Position numbers and translations under genes: made by a program. The notes below the pieces were generated by a model, which searched no databases, was not told the DNA's origin, and saw nothing but the letters and a program-made list of their open reading frames with translations. From the NCBI GenBank assembly GCA_024195265.1, contig JAJLRJ010000006.1, forward strand, positions 1-64,000: a stretch of DNA of 64,000 bases, in the 5' to 3' direction. This stretch comes from Dendrophyllia cribrosa. Lineage: Eukaryota > Cnidaria > Anthozoa > Scleractinia > Dendrophylliidae. This document shows positions 1 through 12,363 of the stretch, piece after piece (position 1 is the first letter of the stretch; each line of letters opens with the position of its first letter).

Positions 1-90
1 ATCCAAGATGGCGGCCGTCTGGGCGGCCATTTTGGATGACGTCACGGACCCCCAGCTGCGCCACAACCCATAATATTTACCGTATCTTGC
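1..90. repeat. Dispersed repeat, one of two inverted copies in the window
   Basis: The first ~90 bases (AAGATGGCGGCC at the outer end, then a GACGTCA and a stretch reading ACCCATAATATTTAC) recur in inverted orientation at about 57,870-57,951, with the same order of blocks. The two copies differ by scattered substitutions and one small gap. No coding potential is visible. It is probably the end of an interspersed transposon family; the left part of this copy is cut by the window edge. Confidence 0.6.
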
Positions 91-486
91 GTTCGAGCGT
101 TCAATTTTCTTCAATTGCACCTCCGTACGACTTATTAATGTCTGTTACCAAGGTTACTAGTTGAAAGTGATAAGATATCGTGTCCTATGACGCGCGAACC
201 GCCTGACCATAGCGATTTTATCTCCCCGCCCCTGTTAACAATTTTCTTCTAACCTCAGTAAATTTATGTTGTCGTGGGGAAATGTGCGTCCTTCAAATGC
301 TTCTTAGGATTGGTCTTTGTTATGGACACACTCGGATGGACCATTATTCCTAGGTACTTGGTGTATCCCTGATCATAATGTATGGTACTTCATGTATCCC
401 TTATTGTAATGTTTTTAGATATATTGCAGTGTAATTAAGGGTCGGATTACAGTATCTAGGGTTGAAGCACTGATTTTAGTATTTAG

Positions 487-938
487 GGGTGCGTTTTTTG
501 GGAAAATCCAAATCCGGATTTCTGAAAACGGATCATGAATCCATAAAATCCACACTCAGGGTGGATTCTTCGGATCAAATCCAAATCCGGATCTTTAGGT
601 TCGTGATCTGAGCTTTTTTTTTTTGGGAATGGATTCGAAGAAAGTACATCTGACAAGCGGTCTTTCGTGCAAATTTACTCGTTCCGGTCGCTGTTTTGTT
701 TCTTTTAAGATTTCATATCATGGGCAATTCAGGTAATATTTTATTGCTTATAGTTTGAAAACTATTTGTCGAGCAGGCTGATAAACACAAGCGAGTCAAA
801 ATAGCTTCATTTGCATACCAACGGTTCTTTTACGTTAAATGATCAATTTTAGGATTTTTCGTTTTTTTTGGTCATGAAAAATCCATATGATCCGAGATCA
901 CAAATCCAATTTCGGATTCTCCCAAAAAAACGCAGCCT
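487..938. mobile_element. MITE-like inverted-repeat element (~450 bp)
   Basis: The ends are inverted repeats: GGTGCGTTTTTTGGGAAAATCC at the left matches, after reverse complementing, CTCCCAAAAAAACGCAGCC at the right. The GGATT/AATCC motif recurs several times inside both arms. There is no open reading frame of transposase size, so it is a non-autonomous DNA transposon. I could not fix a clean target-site duplication, so the superfamily is open. Confidence 0.55.
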
Positions 939-1053
939 AGGTTAAAGAACTGATTCCAGTATTTCTAGTGTATCGAAAGAGTTAGTTGTTATATATGGTC
1001 TGGGCTAGCAGCATATTATCTTATATACCTTAAAAGTTACAGTTTCCGGCAGC

Positions 1054-1126
1054 TAGTCCTCGCTGGTGTAATGGATAGTGTGTATGGAGCAGATCATACG
1101 GCCCGGGTTCGATTCCCTATTCTGCG
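1054..1126 (+). repeat. tRNA-like sequence (tRNA pseudogene or SINE head)
   Basis: An A-box-like block (CTGGTGTAATGGATAG) is followed about 35 bases later by a near-perfect B box (GGGTTCGATTCCC) at normal tRNA spacing. The predicted acceptor strands do not pair well and no clear anticodon stem forms, so a working tRNA is unlikely. It is best read as a tRNA-derived relic. Confidence 0.45.
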
Positions 1127-1129
1127 TTT

Positions 1130-2070
1130 TTATCTTCTTTTTCTACTGAAATAAAAACCAAGTGATTAAATACAAAATAATAAGGGATACACCAAGTACA
1201 TACCCCATTATTTGTAGATAATCCGCTGATAGATTTGAAACATGCTGAAACCCGACCAAGAAGTGTGGAACCAATGTCATCGGTTAGTCATAAACATCTT
1301 ACGATAAGGTATATGCAGAAAACGTCCTTTTTAAAGCAAAACGCATAATTTTGAGTGCAAAAGAACATAAAATAAAATACATCGCGCTGGTTGGACATTT
1401 TGTACACGCATAATAAAGTGAAAACGATTAATAAAAGAGTTAAAAATTAGGTCATGTACATCTTACCGTAGTTTTTATGAACATCATTGGATTCGCATTC
1501 TTTGGCTCGAAAAATGTGTATGAGATCCATTGTCCTGAAATGGAAAAAAAAAATCAAATAAAAATAAAGTCGAATTGTGAAATAAGCTTTAGTTTCGTTT
1601 ACAAATGAAAATTGTCAACCGTACAATTACAGTCACGGTGCTTTCACATAGTACTGATAAGTTTTAATTATGACCACTAGTATGGGGTGCAAGGATAAAG
1701 GCATACTAAATAAATTACTATAGCAACAGAAATCTTCAGTGTAATTTTTGTCACAAGGTACAGGGTTAAGGGATAAACATGACAATGATAATATAACTCA
1801 ATTATTAATACGAATTTTTTTGCATAGAAATTATCCAAAGCAATTACAAAAAAGATAATACAAATAAAGTGAAAATATTGAAACGACATTATCAAGACTC
1901 CGTTAGCAGATAACCACACGTATAAAAAGGTACATATGTGGACGGGGCGTCAGTATCGTTTCAAACCCTCAGGTAGTTTAATAAGGCATGGGTCAAAGGC
2001 TTTAACCAGCAATAACAGTTTATTCGTGATAAATTTAATATGTTTAAGTATAAGTATAATAAGCTTTCCC
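1130..2070. other. Gene-free AT-rich host sequence
   Basis: I see no convincing exon, repeat or RNA gene here. The only open frames are short, AT-driven and without recognisable motifs. Confidence 0.5.
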
Positions 2071-2075
2071 ATAAG

Positions 2076-2408
2076 TCACGTGACATGTCACGTGGCCATT
2101 TTTCTTAAAAAAAGCAAATATTTGACGAATTGGTGACGGGTTTAATCAAGCCCTGTACGTTTGGAATGATTGTCTATTGTTCTTTAAAACTTTGTGAGGA
2201 CAATGGTCATTTTTAAGTCCAAAATTCTACCTTTGATTATCTATAATTGTAATTTTAAAACTCGAGGACGGTCATTCCAAACGTATAACGTTAAATACGT
2301 TAAACCTCCATCGGAAAAGCTAATTTATTGAGCTATACAAAGAATATTCGCTGACATATCGCCAATTTGCTTAATTTTAAAATTTTGATGACGTGACATG
2401 TCACGTGA
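2076..2408. mobile_element. Foldback/MITE element with TCACGTGACATGTCACGTG ends
   Basis: A 19-base, nearly self-palindromic end sequence (TCACGTGACATGTCACGTG) occurs at both borders. The arms continue inward as an imperfect inverted repeat (AAGCAAAT... against ATTTGCTT), and the ACGTTTGGAATGA block is mirrored near the centre. No coding sequence is present. The CACGTG cores would also read as E-boxes, but their position at the element ends makes a transposon-terminus explanation simpler. Confidence 0.55.
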
Positions 2409-2764
2409 TCAAGTTATGCGTTAAGGCAAAAGAATACATTAAGATTTACATTCGGGGAAGATTTTAATCTGGTCTAGGCAATCTAGCCGAAGATAATAAG
2501 TGTCAAACATATTTTCGGAACAGACCTTAAACTGCTTGAGACGAAAATATTCTTATAGTAATAGCGAACCTAGTAGCGACCTCCAGTGGTAGTTTACATG
2601 ACAGAGTAGTAAGCATACTCAGGGATCTGTATTATTCAATAATCAAGATGGAATTGTGTTAAAGCACCTAGCTGATAAGCATCATGAACATAAGGTATTT
2701 CCTGGAAATCTGAAATGAGAGAATCATGGCTGCAAAATGGAGCAGGGCATTTCGAACGTTAAGG

Positions 2765-3228
2765 TTTTTAAAGTGTTCATAACCCTTATATATTTTCTTC
2801 AAAATCAACTGTGCGTACATTGAATAGTTGAATGGTTAAATATTTCTTGTTTTGCAGGTCGCGTTAGTGAATAATAGAGATTTGAATTTACAGAATGCTA
2901 ATTAGATGACGTCAACTCAGGACTTTGCCATTATTTCTACGTCAACGTACAATGCGCAGTTTACAGCTTAACGATAATGAATTTGATAAATGTAAACTGT
3001 AGATAGTTGACTGATTCATAGAAAAACATTTCTCGGAGGTGAACGCAAGTAGTTGTATAATAAATGTACATCGTGTTGACGTCATCCGGCTACTCTGTTA
3101 ATTCAAATCTCTATATAACTCACTAAAGCGACGTTCAAAACAAGAAATATTTCTCCATTCAACTATTCAATGTACGTAGAGTTGATTCTGAAAATATGTA
3201 TTGAAGGATAATGGGCACTTTACCCTAA
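2765..3228. mobile_element. Foldback element (~460 bp)
   Basis: Two long inverted arms, each about 130-150 bp, surround a short centre. The left arm carries AATCAACTGTGCGTACATTG and TATTTCTTGTTTTGC; the right arm carries their reverse complements in mirrored order. The arms also share a GACGTCA near the centre. No open frame is present. This is a non-autonomous inverted-repeat transposon. Confidence 0.65.
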
Positions 3229-3374
3229 CTCTCGAGGTTACAAAATATACCCTTGAGGTTACAAAAAATGTTATAAAACAACCATAATCCTTATTAATAA
3301 ATATTTTCACAAAACGCATAATATATTGAAATGGCCAACTAACATGTTTTTTTTTCTTATTGAATTTGGCCCCG

Positions 3375-3553
3375 CATACACCTTATTCATAAATGGTGAC
3401 CGATTCATGATTCTTTTATATCTATGTTAATTTGCCTCATTTTAGCGTGTAAATTCTTTTAAATTTTGTACATGCTAACGAGGCTTGTGAGGTTAATTAA
3501 AATAAATACAAAGAATAATAAATCCGCCACCATTTATGAATAAGGTGTATGTA
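3375..3553. mobile_element. Short MITE (ACACCTTATTCATAAATGG ends)
   Basis: ACACCTTATTCATAAATGGTG near the left end is mirrored by CACCATTTATGAATAAGGTGT at the right end. A related copy lies at about 4066-4216, so this is a small repeat family. Confidence 0.6.
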
Positions 3554-4065
3554 ATTGGCTAAACGCTGTTGTTGATCTGCTGCCATTGACGTTCGTGAGT
3601 TTGCCGTAAATCTGTTATGTATTGTTGTTTTTAATTGCTTTACCTGGCAAAGCTAATAAAATAAACTCGCAGATTTTCCAAAGTTAAAAGTTTAAAACTT
3701 TAACGCCATATTTGTAAATTTGAGCATTATTTGTCAGTTGCCTACAGACCGCTTCGAGCAGTTTCCCCAGAGCAGAAAAAATATCCAAAATATTAGTGGC
3801 ATAGCACTTTTTGTGCAAAGTTTCATGTCTAATAGGAAAAAGTCCGAACCCTAACGCTCAGTTAACGTAAGCAAAAATTTTGCATGTCCATAGTATGCAC
3901 TTTAATTTAAAATTCTGGAAAAATTGGAAGAATCTCGCGAGTGGCCTGTTGTATCCCAGGGTTGCCTTATTGTAGAAAACTTGGACTTTATTGCTATCAC
4001 GTCAACGCGTGTTTTTATGGCACAACTTATATTTATATTTTATCTTGCCTAACCTTCAGTTATGT

Positions 4066-4216
4066 AATGGACCTTACCAATAAATGGCAGCCAAATTATT
4101 CTTCTATGTGTATGCTATTCGGCCGTCTAACTTTGTTAGCATTGTCAACTTTAAAACAATTTTTACAGCAAAATGAGAAATAACAAATAAATCGGCTGCC
4201 ATTTAGGAATAAGGTC
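4066..4216. mobile_element. Second copy of the ACCTTATTC-type MITE
   Basis: The ends (ACCTTACCAATAAATGGCAGCC and GGCTGCCATTTAGGAATAAGGT) are inverted repeats and resemble those of the element at 3375-3553. The interior differs. No coding content. Confidence 0.5.
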
Positions 4217-4682
4217 TGCACTATGCGTAATTCTGCCTTTACTGTTGTAGATGAAATCTGATCGAATTTGAAATCACAAATCGTCAGTATTATTAGTTCT
4301 TGAATTTTTTATTTCATCACGAAAGTTACCTCATTTAAGGCTTTCTTAAAATGAACCTTTTCTGAAGTGGAGAGATCCCTTATTAATTCCCTGACATCCA
4401 TTCTTTCTGGGTATGTTATGCCATAATTCTTTCCATAATTTCCATCTGTAAATTAAAAAAGGGTGGAAAGATATTTGCACGAACAAGGTAAAACGATCCA
4501 TAAATTTCAAATGTTGAACACTTAAAAGCACTATATTGAAAAAGTTTCCGAGGTATGATAACTACATTCGCACCAAAGTGTTATTCAACTAGAAGTGTCA
4601 GTGATATGCACTCCCGGGAAAATGTGAAAATGCGGTCTTCGCAATTGGCCAGAAATGTAACTAAAGAGCCCAGGGTGGCATA

Positions 4683-5181
4683 GGGAACCCAAACACTGTA
4701 TTGGCTATAACATAATCATTTAATAAAAATAGTGTTATTTACCTGTTTCCCTGTGTCTTTTTTGAGTCGTTTTGGAAGCAATTTGAATCAGAGCGAAGGC
4801 GGTTGGCCTTATTACACGTTTCAAATATGATCTTGTCTGTCGCTTCGTACATACGACGAGCCTATTACGTCTCAAGTTTCCATTATTATTAACTCAAGTT
4901 CCATTACCATTAACTATTAACTCTCCTCGGGGGAGAATCTTGGGTTTCAATTTAACTGCCCGAGGAGAGTTAATAGGTAATAATAATGGAAACTTGAGAC
5001 GTAATAGGCGCGTCGGATTTACAAAGCGGCAAACAAGATAATATTTGAAACGTGCAAGCCAACCGTCTTCGCTCTGATTCAAATCGCTTCCAAAACGACT
5101 CGTCAAAAAGACACAGGAAAACAGGTGAATAATATTTTTATAAAATGATTATATTATAGCTAATACAGCGTTTGGGTTCCC
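4683..5181. mobile_element. Long foldback element (~500 bp)
   Basis: Almost the whole interval is one imperfect palindrome. GGGAACCCAAAC at the left border is mirrored by GTTTGGGTTCCC at the right, and the arms match for over 200 bp each around a centre near 4920-4965 (CTCCTCGGGGGAG... CCCGAGGAG). No coding sequence. A truncated relative lies at 5900-6239. Confidence 0.7.
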
Positions 5182-5899
5182 TGTGAGGGTGGTAAATAAA
5201 GCTAAATGATCAATTTATAACAGCTTCAATCACCTATTTTTTAATGAATCAAGTTGTCGAGACTACAGTGTCAATGAAACCGATCAACATACTACAAAAT
5301 TACATATAAATGGCAACAGCCACCCTAGGCAGTAGAAGCTTTTTTTCTGTCAACTGTATGGTAATGTATCTGGCGAGGAAAACATCGACCTAAGACGGAG
5401 TTCAGTTAATCACTCGGTTTTAATGAAGTCTCAAACTGAATGAGCAGGTTTGAATTCAAAAGAAACTGGAAAACAGACGAGTTTGCTAGTAGAGACAGAC
5501 CTTGTCGATCGTCGATGATTATCAATAAGGTCTGATCCGACCAGCAAACTCGTTCCGGTTTCGTTGATGAACGAACGTTGACTGTGGTGAGATCGTACTG
5601 AAAACGGAAAAATAAACATTTGCACAGAAAATGATCGTTGCAGCATATTTATTGCCACCTGGTTGAGGTTGCAATTAAACAGGTCAAACCGACATTTTGC
5701 TACCTAGCGTATATTTGGCTGTAGTATCCGAGGGTTTTTAACCGCGAGATGTGCTATAAAAATGGCAAGTGATTTCCAGTCATAAAATGGTGAATATGTA
5801 ATTGCTCTTAAGTTTATTCATTTCAACTGTAGGTAAGTGAGAACTCTAATTTGTGGCTTCGTAGCCGTGTGGTAGAGCATTTAAGCCTGAATCGCAAAG

Positions 5900-6239
5900 G
5901 CTTGTGTCTTTTTTAATTGTCGTTTTGGAAGCGATTTGAATCAAAGCGAAGACCGTTGACCTTGCAAGTTTCAATAATTATCTTGTCTGCCACTTCGTAA
6001 ATGCGACACGCCTATTACGTCTCAAGTTTCCATTATTATTAACTCAAGTTCCCATCAACTATTAACTCTCCTTAGGGTAGAATCTCTACGAAGCGACAGA
6101 CAATATTTAAAACTTGCAAGGTCGACTGTCTTCGCTCCGACTCAAATCGCTTCCAAAACGACTGATACACAGGTTACCAGGTAATTAACACCATTTTTAT
6201 TAAATGATTATGTTATAGCTAATACAGCGTTTGGGTTCC
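5900..6239. mobile_element. Truncated copy of the 4683-5181 foldback element
   Basis: The same blocks occur in the same order (TCGTTTTGGAAGCGATTTGAATC, CTATTACGTCTCAAGTTTCC, and the CAGCGTTTGGGTTCC end). The left terminal ~60 bp are missing. A tRNA-like A box (TAGCCGTGTGGTAGAGC, about 5862-5878) sits just upstream. Confidence 0.6.
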
Positions 6240-6794
6240 TCCCTGTGGTATGGGACTTCAACATGACGATGGAACATTAGCTGAAGAGTAAAATGACTGA
6301 ACTGGGATCAAACGATTTTCTTTTTGTGTCCATCTGTTAATTGCAGTTTCTTTTCAAAAAGTTCAAACAAACTGTAGATCACTGAAATAATCTTAATTAT
6401 GTTATCAATCAATTACATGCGTGTAAGCAGTCATCAAAGTCGACGCCAAGATTCGCAACAATCAATTCACGGAAATAAATTGAAAGATAACGCGCCAAAA
6501 TTTATTAAAAATACACATGTACCAAAGTAAGCCACTGAGGTAAAAACAAGTTGCCTGTTGTTGGGTTGTAAGAAAGGGTCGCACCGACGCAGCAGGATAA
6601 TTTCTTTAGAAACTTAGTATTTTGGTACGCGGGAGGGAGAGATGGTTTCAAAATCTGCTTATTAAATCCAATAACGGTTACTTCCATTTCTACTTTGACT
6701 TACAGAATGCGAAAAATTTACCCGCAAAATTAAACTAACAAATTTAGGCGAAGATAAAGGTGTTTTGGACTTCAAGGCAGTAACTCCTTGTTAG

Positions 6795-9700
6795 ACACGT
6801 ATCAAAACGCGTGCCTAGGTTGAAAAATCCTTTGAGATCGATTTTAATGTTGCATTAAAGACACCAAATGCGAAAGATCTTTAAGCTTATTGATGTTTAT
6901 ATTCGATTACAGCAAATTAGTTATTGTTATTGCAAAGGCATTCGTAAGAAATCATTACGTCACTAAGTTTACAGCTGAGTGATGGAACAAGTGAGCGGTA
7001 ACGCAATATATAATGCGGGGTTTTTTTTGGAAATTAAATGTAACGACTTTTTACGAACGCAAACAAACAGTAATTTTCTGTTCGAAAAAAAAAACAAAAA
7101 AAAGAAAGGAAAAATCCGCCCTAACGAGAATGGAAGTCACGTCCTTCTGCTCTGTTGTCTGATCGCTTACACACTGCGCCACCTAGAACTTGACCAATTA
7201 CCAAGGTCAAATTTTGTTATTTCAACGTAGATATGCGGAAAAAAGTTTACATCTGAGTGATGGAACGAGCGAGCGAATTAGCTGCCGTCACTGATAAGCC
7301 GTTCATTACGCTTGCGCGTATGCACGGATTAAAAAGGAAACAATAAACCCTTGCTTAGCGATAGAAATGTCGTTTTCAGCTGCGCTATTGTCTTTGGAAA
7401 GTTCTCCAAATATTACTACTAACTTGGTTATATAACTTAAAATACATACCTTGAATGTAGACATCGATATTTTTGCTCCATTTCCTGGCAAACGACAAAG
7501 ACAAGTTCCTCAAAGATTGAAACTACCATTTGAAGTTAACCACGTCCTCCCAACAAACACACCTCACAGATGATCATACAATATCTTAAATACAAGAAGA
7601 AAACAAAGTGACTTTACTTGTTAAGTGATACGCCAAGACAAAACTCGTGAAAGTAAAAGGAATATAACAACTTCGCTAAGAAAAACAATTGGAATGGCGT
7701 TGTACTGTTTTTCGTATCATTTTACTGCCTTTAAAGGAAACTATGCGACAGCTAAAGCAGTTTGAGATTTTCGGTTCTTAAAGCTCAATATTTCAGCGGC
7801 AGAAAAGTTTACACAGAGGAATCTTATCCCACTAATTTATGAGCTGCTTTCTCTTTTCCGAAAATCCTAGCTGACATTATTTCGTACCCAAAACGCCGGA
7901 CGTTTTCTTCCCTTCCCTAACCTAACCGAATTCTTTTGTTGGGTACAAATGCTGTTTTCAGCTGTGCTATTGTCTTTAAAAGGGACTCCAAATATACTAG
8001 TACTAACTTGATAATATAAATTAAAATACAAACCCTGAGCACAGATAACGATATTTTTGCTCCAGTTCCCGGCAAATGACAAGACAAAGTTTTTCAAAGA
8101 TTCAGCTACCTTTGGAAGTTCAACAAGTCCTCACAGGTGGTCAAACATGTGAGTGCAAATATATATATAGTTAGAAGTGACAAAACACATGAAAGAAGGT
8201 GTGTGAAAGTAAGCACGCATAATGCATTATACACCAGTTACATAATACTCGCCGGTAGACCCGTAGTCGCAATCAACAGCTTTTGTTAATTGTATATTTG
8301 ACATGCCAGATAATACAACAATGATTCCTTAATTCTGTATTGGAATATATTGCGTCTTTTTTATGCGCCTGTGATGACTTCATTCTCAAAAAAATGCCGT
8401 AAACGTTTTTCCAGGGAGTCCAAATAGGAGATAAAGACACCTTTGTGATTTACCACTTTTATTTGAGAGAAAGGTTTCCTAAAACAAGATTTTGAAATTT
8501 TGTGTGGTAAACACAGTAATATGGTAAAAGAGGTTTGTTTTAATATTGTTTGGCGTTGCGATGTACTGGATATCTCAGATTGCGTTTTCTTTGTATGTTT
8601 GACATGCAGAATAAAAGAAGTAAGATAATGAAAGCGTTTTGGAATTCAGGGTGGTAAACTCCCATGGAAGTAAACATGTTTTGCTCATTATTTCACAGAC
8701 CGATCGCAAAACAACGGCTTTTGTTCACTGGATATGTCATATTGTGTGTGTTATATGTTTGCTTGACACCCGGAATAAAAGGTCGGAAAAGTAATTAGAT
8801 ATGGATGTGTGTCATTGCGCCTATTTCATGCACCTGCGATGAATTCATTCTTAACAAATGCCGCGACAATTTTTCCCAGGGAGACCAAATAGGAGATTAC
8901 GAACACCCTTGTGATTAATTCACTTTTATTTGAGAGAAAGGTTTCTAAAAAGAAAATATTTTGAAATTTTGGGTGGTAAACTAGGTAATATCGTAAACGT
9001 GTTTTGTTTTAATTTTTTGGGCCCTCCGATATACTGTATATCTCAGAATGTGTTTTGTCTGTATGCTTGACAGACATGCAGAATAAAATAATTAAGATAA
9101 AGAAAGCATTTTAGAATTCAAGGAGGTAAACTCCTATGGCGGTAAACATGTTTAATTTGCTCATAATTTCACAGACCGATTGCAAAACAACGGCTTTTGT
9201 TCACTGGATGTGTCATATTGTGTGTGTTATATATTTGCTTGACACCCGGAATAAAAGGTCGGGAAAGTAATTAGATATGGGTGTGTCTCATTGCGTCTAT
9301 TTCATACACCTGTGATGACTTCATATTCAACAAACGCCGCGACAATCTTCCCAGGGAGGCCAAATAGGAGATTACGACAACCTAACGATTTATTCATTTT
9401 TATTTGAGAGAAAGGTTTCCTAGAAAGAAAGATTTTGAAGTTTGTGTGGTAAACTCAGTAATATCGTAAACATGGCATGGTTTCCTTCATCTATTTTTTT
9501 CGCGCATCGATTGTAAACTGACAAACATTTTATATACTGAGAATATGTTTTGTTTGTATGCTTGACATGTAGAATAAAAGAATTAACATTCTGAAAGCGT
9601 TTTGGAATTCAATGAGCTAAATCCCAATCGTAGTAAACATGTTGTGCTCATTATTTGACAGACCGGTCGCAAAACAACGGCTTTTGTTCACTGGATATGT

Positions 9701-10640
9701 CATATTATGTGTGTTACATGTTTGCTTGACACGCAGAATAAAAGGTCGGGAAAGCAATTTGATATGGATGTCTCATTGCGTCATTTTATGCACCTGTGAT
9801 GACCTCATTTTTAACAAATACCGCGACAATTTTCCCAGGGAGACCAAATAGAAGATTACGACACCCTTGTGATTTATTCACTTTTACTTGCGAGAAAGGT
9901 TTCCCAAAAATAAAGATTTAGAAGTTTTGTGTGGTAAACTCAGTAATATCATAAACGTGTGCTGCTTTATCTTTTTTTTTTGTCGCGCATCGATTGCAAA
10001 CTGACAAACATTTCATATACTGAGAATTTGTTTTGTTTGTATGCTTGACATGCCGAATAAGAGAATTAACATTCTGAAAGCGTTTTGGAATTCAATGCGC
10101 TAAATAGCAATCGTAGTAAACATGTTTTGCTCATTAATATTTGACAGACCGATTTTGTTCACTGGATATGTCAGAATGTATGTTATATTGTTTACTAACA
10201 AAGATATTTTGAAATTGTATGTGGTAAAATCATATCGTAAACATGTTTTGCATTAAAATTCAGTCTTTTTGGCGCAGCGAGGTAAGAGTTCCCACTCCAA
10301 CTCTAGTGACCTGCAAGCCCTTTTCCTCATTTTTTAACCGTGAATTCGCGCAAGCGTAATGAACGGGTTATCGGTAACGGTGGCTAATTTACTCACTCGC
10401 TCACTCCTTCCATCAGCTGTAAACTTTGTGACGGAATGCTTTGTTACGAATGCGTTTCATAGCAAGAAGAATGTGAATCCAGCGATAACAATAACTAATT
10501 TGTTGTAAACGAATATAAACAACAACTAACTTAAAGATGTTTCGCATTTGCATTGGAGGCTTAAATGCAACATTAAAATCAATCAAAAAGGATTTTTCAA
10601 CCGAGACGCGCGTTTTGATGCATATCTACCTTGAAATAAT
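6795..10640. mobile_element. Composite element: long inverted repeats around tandem repeats
   Basis: Sequence at about 6795-6990 and 7240-7335 recurs inverted at about 10,335-10,640. Shared blocks include GGTTGAAAAATCC, TTTTAATGTTGCATT, CAGCTG next to a GTTTAC, and TTCATTACGCTTGCGCG. The left arm is interrupted by a ~250-bp tRNA-like/T-rich insert. Between the arms lie two diverged copies of a ~200-bp block (7370-7540 and 7960-8120) and the tandem array at 8340-10250. There is no transposase-sized frame. The architecture resembles foldback-type transposons, but ends and target duplication are not resolved. Confidence 0.5.
8340..10250. repeat. Four-copy tandem array of ~475-bp monomers
   Basis: The block CCAAATAGGAGAT / CACTTTTATTTGAGAGAAAGG recurs at about 8421, 8886, 9361 and 9845, giving spacings of 465, 475 and 484. 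Each monomer also contains CAAAACAACGGCTTTTGTTCACTGGATATGTCATATT and a GCTTGACA...AATAAAA block. Copies differ by substitutions and small indels, so the array is not very recent. No conserved open frame runs through the monomers. Confidence 0.7.
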
Positions 10641-10667
10641 TAAATTTAGTCCTATCTAAGTATGTGT

Positions 10668-10744
10668 TTCACGATGGTCGTGTCGTTTAGCGCAGGGAAT
10701 GACAGTTTGAAGGCGCGAGTTCAAGTCCCGCACAGGACATTTTT
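10668..10744 (+). repeat. tRNA-derived SINE-like segment, copy 1
   Basis: GATGGTCGTGTCGTTTAGC resembles an A box, and GAGTTCAAGTCCCGC is a good B box. It is followed by a poly-T run and a TTCTTCGGACTGGA tail that recurs after the second copy. The A box is degenerate, so a functional tRNA is unlikely. Confidence 0.45.
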
Positions 10745-10999
10745 TTTTTCTTTCTTCTTCGGACTGGACGTTATGAAAGTTATGTACTGTTTTTTTTTCT
10801 TTCTTCGTTCGTCAAAAATCCTTACGTTTAATTTTAAACAATAAATCACCGTGTCAGTGTGAAAAAATTAGCTTACCGCAATATTGCGTTACGCGTTAGC
10901 ATTTCTTATTCACGGGTTGGCTAGCTCTTCGGAGCCTTTGATTTAACCCGTGAATACGCGCAAGCGTAATGAACGGTTTATCGGTAACGGTGGCTAATA

Positions 11000-11158
11000 G
11001 ACCAATTTCGATATATTAAAATTCATACTTGGCTCCGAGGCTTGGGGAATAAAACAAAAGAAATGAATAATTCAACTCTAAACCTCAATGTGATTTCTTT
11101 TGTTTTATTCCCCCAAGCCTCGTAGCCACGTATGAATTTTAATATATCGAAATTGGTC
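11000..11158. mobile_element. Palindromic MITE with TA target duplication
   Basis: The element is a near-perfect palindrome. It starts GACCAATTTCGATATATT and ends with the reverse complement, and is flanked by TA on both sides. Comparison with the uninterrupted copy of the surrounding duplication at ~10,390 confirms the insertion. TA target sites point to a Tc1/mariner-type non-autonomous element. Confidence 0.7.
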
Positions 11159-11452
11159 TATTCACTCACTCACTCGCTCACTCGCTCACTCCTTCCATCA
11201 GCTGCAAACTTAGTGACGTAATGCTTTGTTACGAATGCGTTTCGTAACAAGAACAGCGTGTATCCAACGATAACGATAGCTAATTTGTTGTAAACGAATA
11301 TAAACAACAGTAAGCTTAATGATGTTTCGCATTTGGAGTCTTTAATGCAACTGCATTAAAATCGATCTAAAAGGATTTTTCAACCGAGACACGCGTTGTG
11401 ACGCGTATCTACATTGAAGTAATTAAATTTACTCTTTTTTAAGTCAGTAATC

Positions 11453-11524
11453 ACGATGGCCGAGTGGTTTAGCACCCGGAATGACATTCGCAAGGCCCGA
11501 GGTTCAAGTCTTGCTCAGGACCTC
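11453..11524 (+). repeat. tRNA-derived SINE-like segment, copy 2
   Basis: CGATGGCCGAGTGGTTTAGC is a good tRNA A-box region (Ser/Leu-like D arm) and GAGGTTCAAGTCTTGC a B box. It is followed by the same T-rich and TTCTTCGGACTGGA tail as the copy at 10,668. A functional tRNA was not supported by stem pairing. Confidence 0.5.
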
Positions 11525-11703
11525 CTTTTTTTCTCTCTTCTTCGGACTGGACATTATGAAAGTGATGTACTGTATTTTTGTTTTTGCGTTTGTCAAAAAC
11601 CCTTACGTTTAATTTAAAAAAAATATTGAACCGTGTCAGTGTGAAAACATAAGCTTACCGCAATATTGCGTTACGCGTTAGCATTTCTTATTCACGGGTT
11701 GGC

Positions 11704-12045
11704 TCTAAGGCTTTGTTCACACTTGGTCCCCCAGTACTAGTGCCTGGGTACCGGCACAAAATGGTGCTGCGTTGAGACACTGGATACCCAAGCTATCAAC
11801 GTGTTCACATTCTGAGTGCAATAAGGAATTGTGGGTACGCAAAGCAGTGGTTTGTGGGTGTAGAGCCTCGGAACTAACGCAAGATGAACGTGTGCACACT
11901 GGGAACCGGTACCCACTTTAATGCCCGAGTACAAGGTCTCGACCTTCTGGCGTGGGCACTTGAAGAAAGGTGTGTTCACATTAGTGCCCAGCGATAATCG
12001 TACTCGGTTACCGTGCTCGGGTACCAAGTGTGAACATAGCCTTAG
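11704..12045. mobile_element. MITE with CTAAGGCTTTGTTCACACTTGG ends
   Basis: The left end CTAAGGCTTTGTTCACACTTGG is mirrored by CCAAGTGTGAACATAGCCTTAG at the right. Internal GTGCC/GGTACC blocks are also mirrored. There is no transposase. Flanks (GGCT / AAGCC) continue the surrounding repeat. Confidence 0.65.
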
Positions 12046-12363
12046 AAGCCTTTGATTCCTTTTTATTGGCTTAGCACAATTTTTTTTCGTACTGGAAAAT
12101 TTCCGGATTTCGCTTTTATAGTCCTTTATTTCGTGATTATATATTTTTGGGTAATAATTACTGATACTGTCTTTCTTGAGTTTTAATAGAGTTACGTTTT
12201 TCTTCTTTCAGAAGCGTAACATATTTGCCTAGTCAAACCTCGTTTCCAGCGTAAGTATGCAATCGAGTTCTCGTCAACAAGCATGACCTGTGTTACCGTT
12301 GGTTTTTAAAATAGGCAAAAGGCTCCTGAGCTTTAGCACACGCGAACCACGAATAAACTTGAT

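Larger units (their letters stand above)
10335..11705. repeat. Tandem duplication of a ~600-bp block
   Basis: The stretch beginning CGCGCAAGCGTAATGAACGG at ~10,345 and ending TTCTTATTCACGGGTTGGCT at ~10,923 is repeated from ~10,956 to ~11,705. The second copy carries an extra 159-bp MITE (11,000-11,158), so the MITE landed after the duplication. Each copy contains a tRNA-like segment. Confidence 0.65.

Noticed and set aside
1054..1126. Functional tRNA gene
   Set aside because: A and B boxes are present, but acceptor and anticodon stems do not pair adequately by eye.
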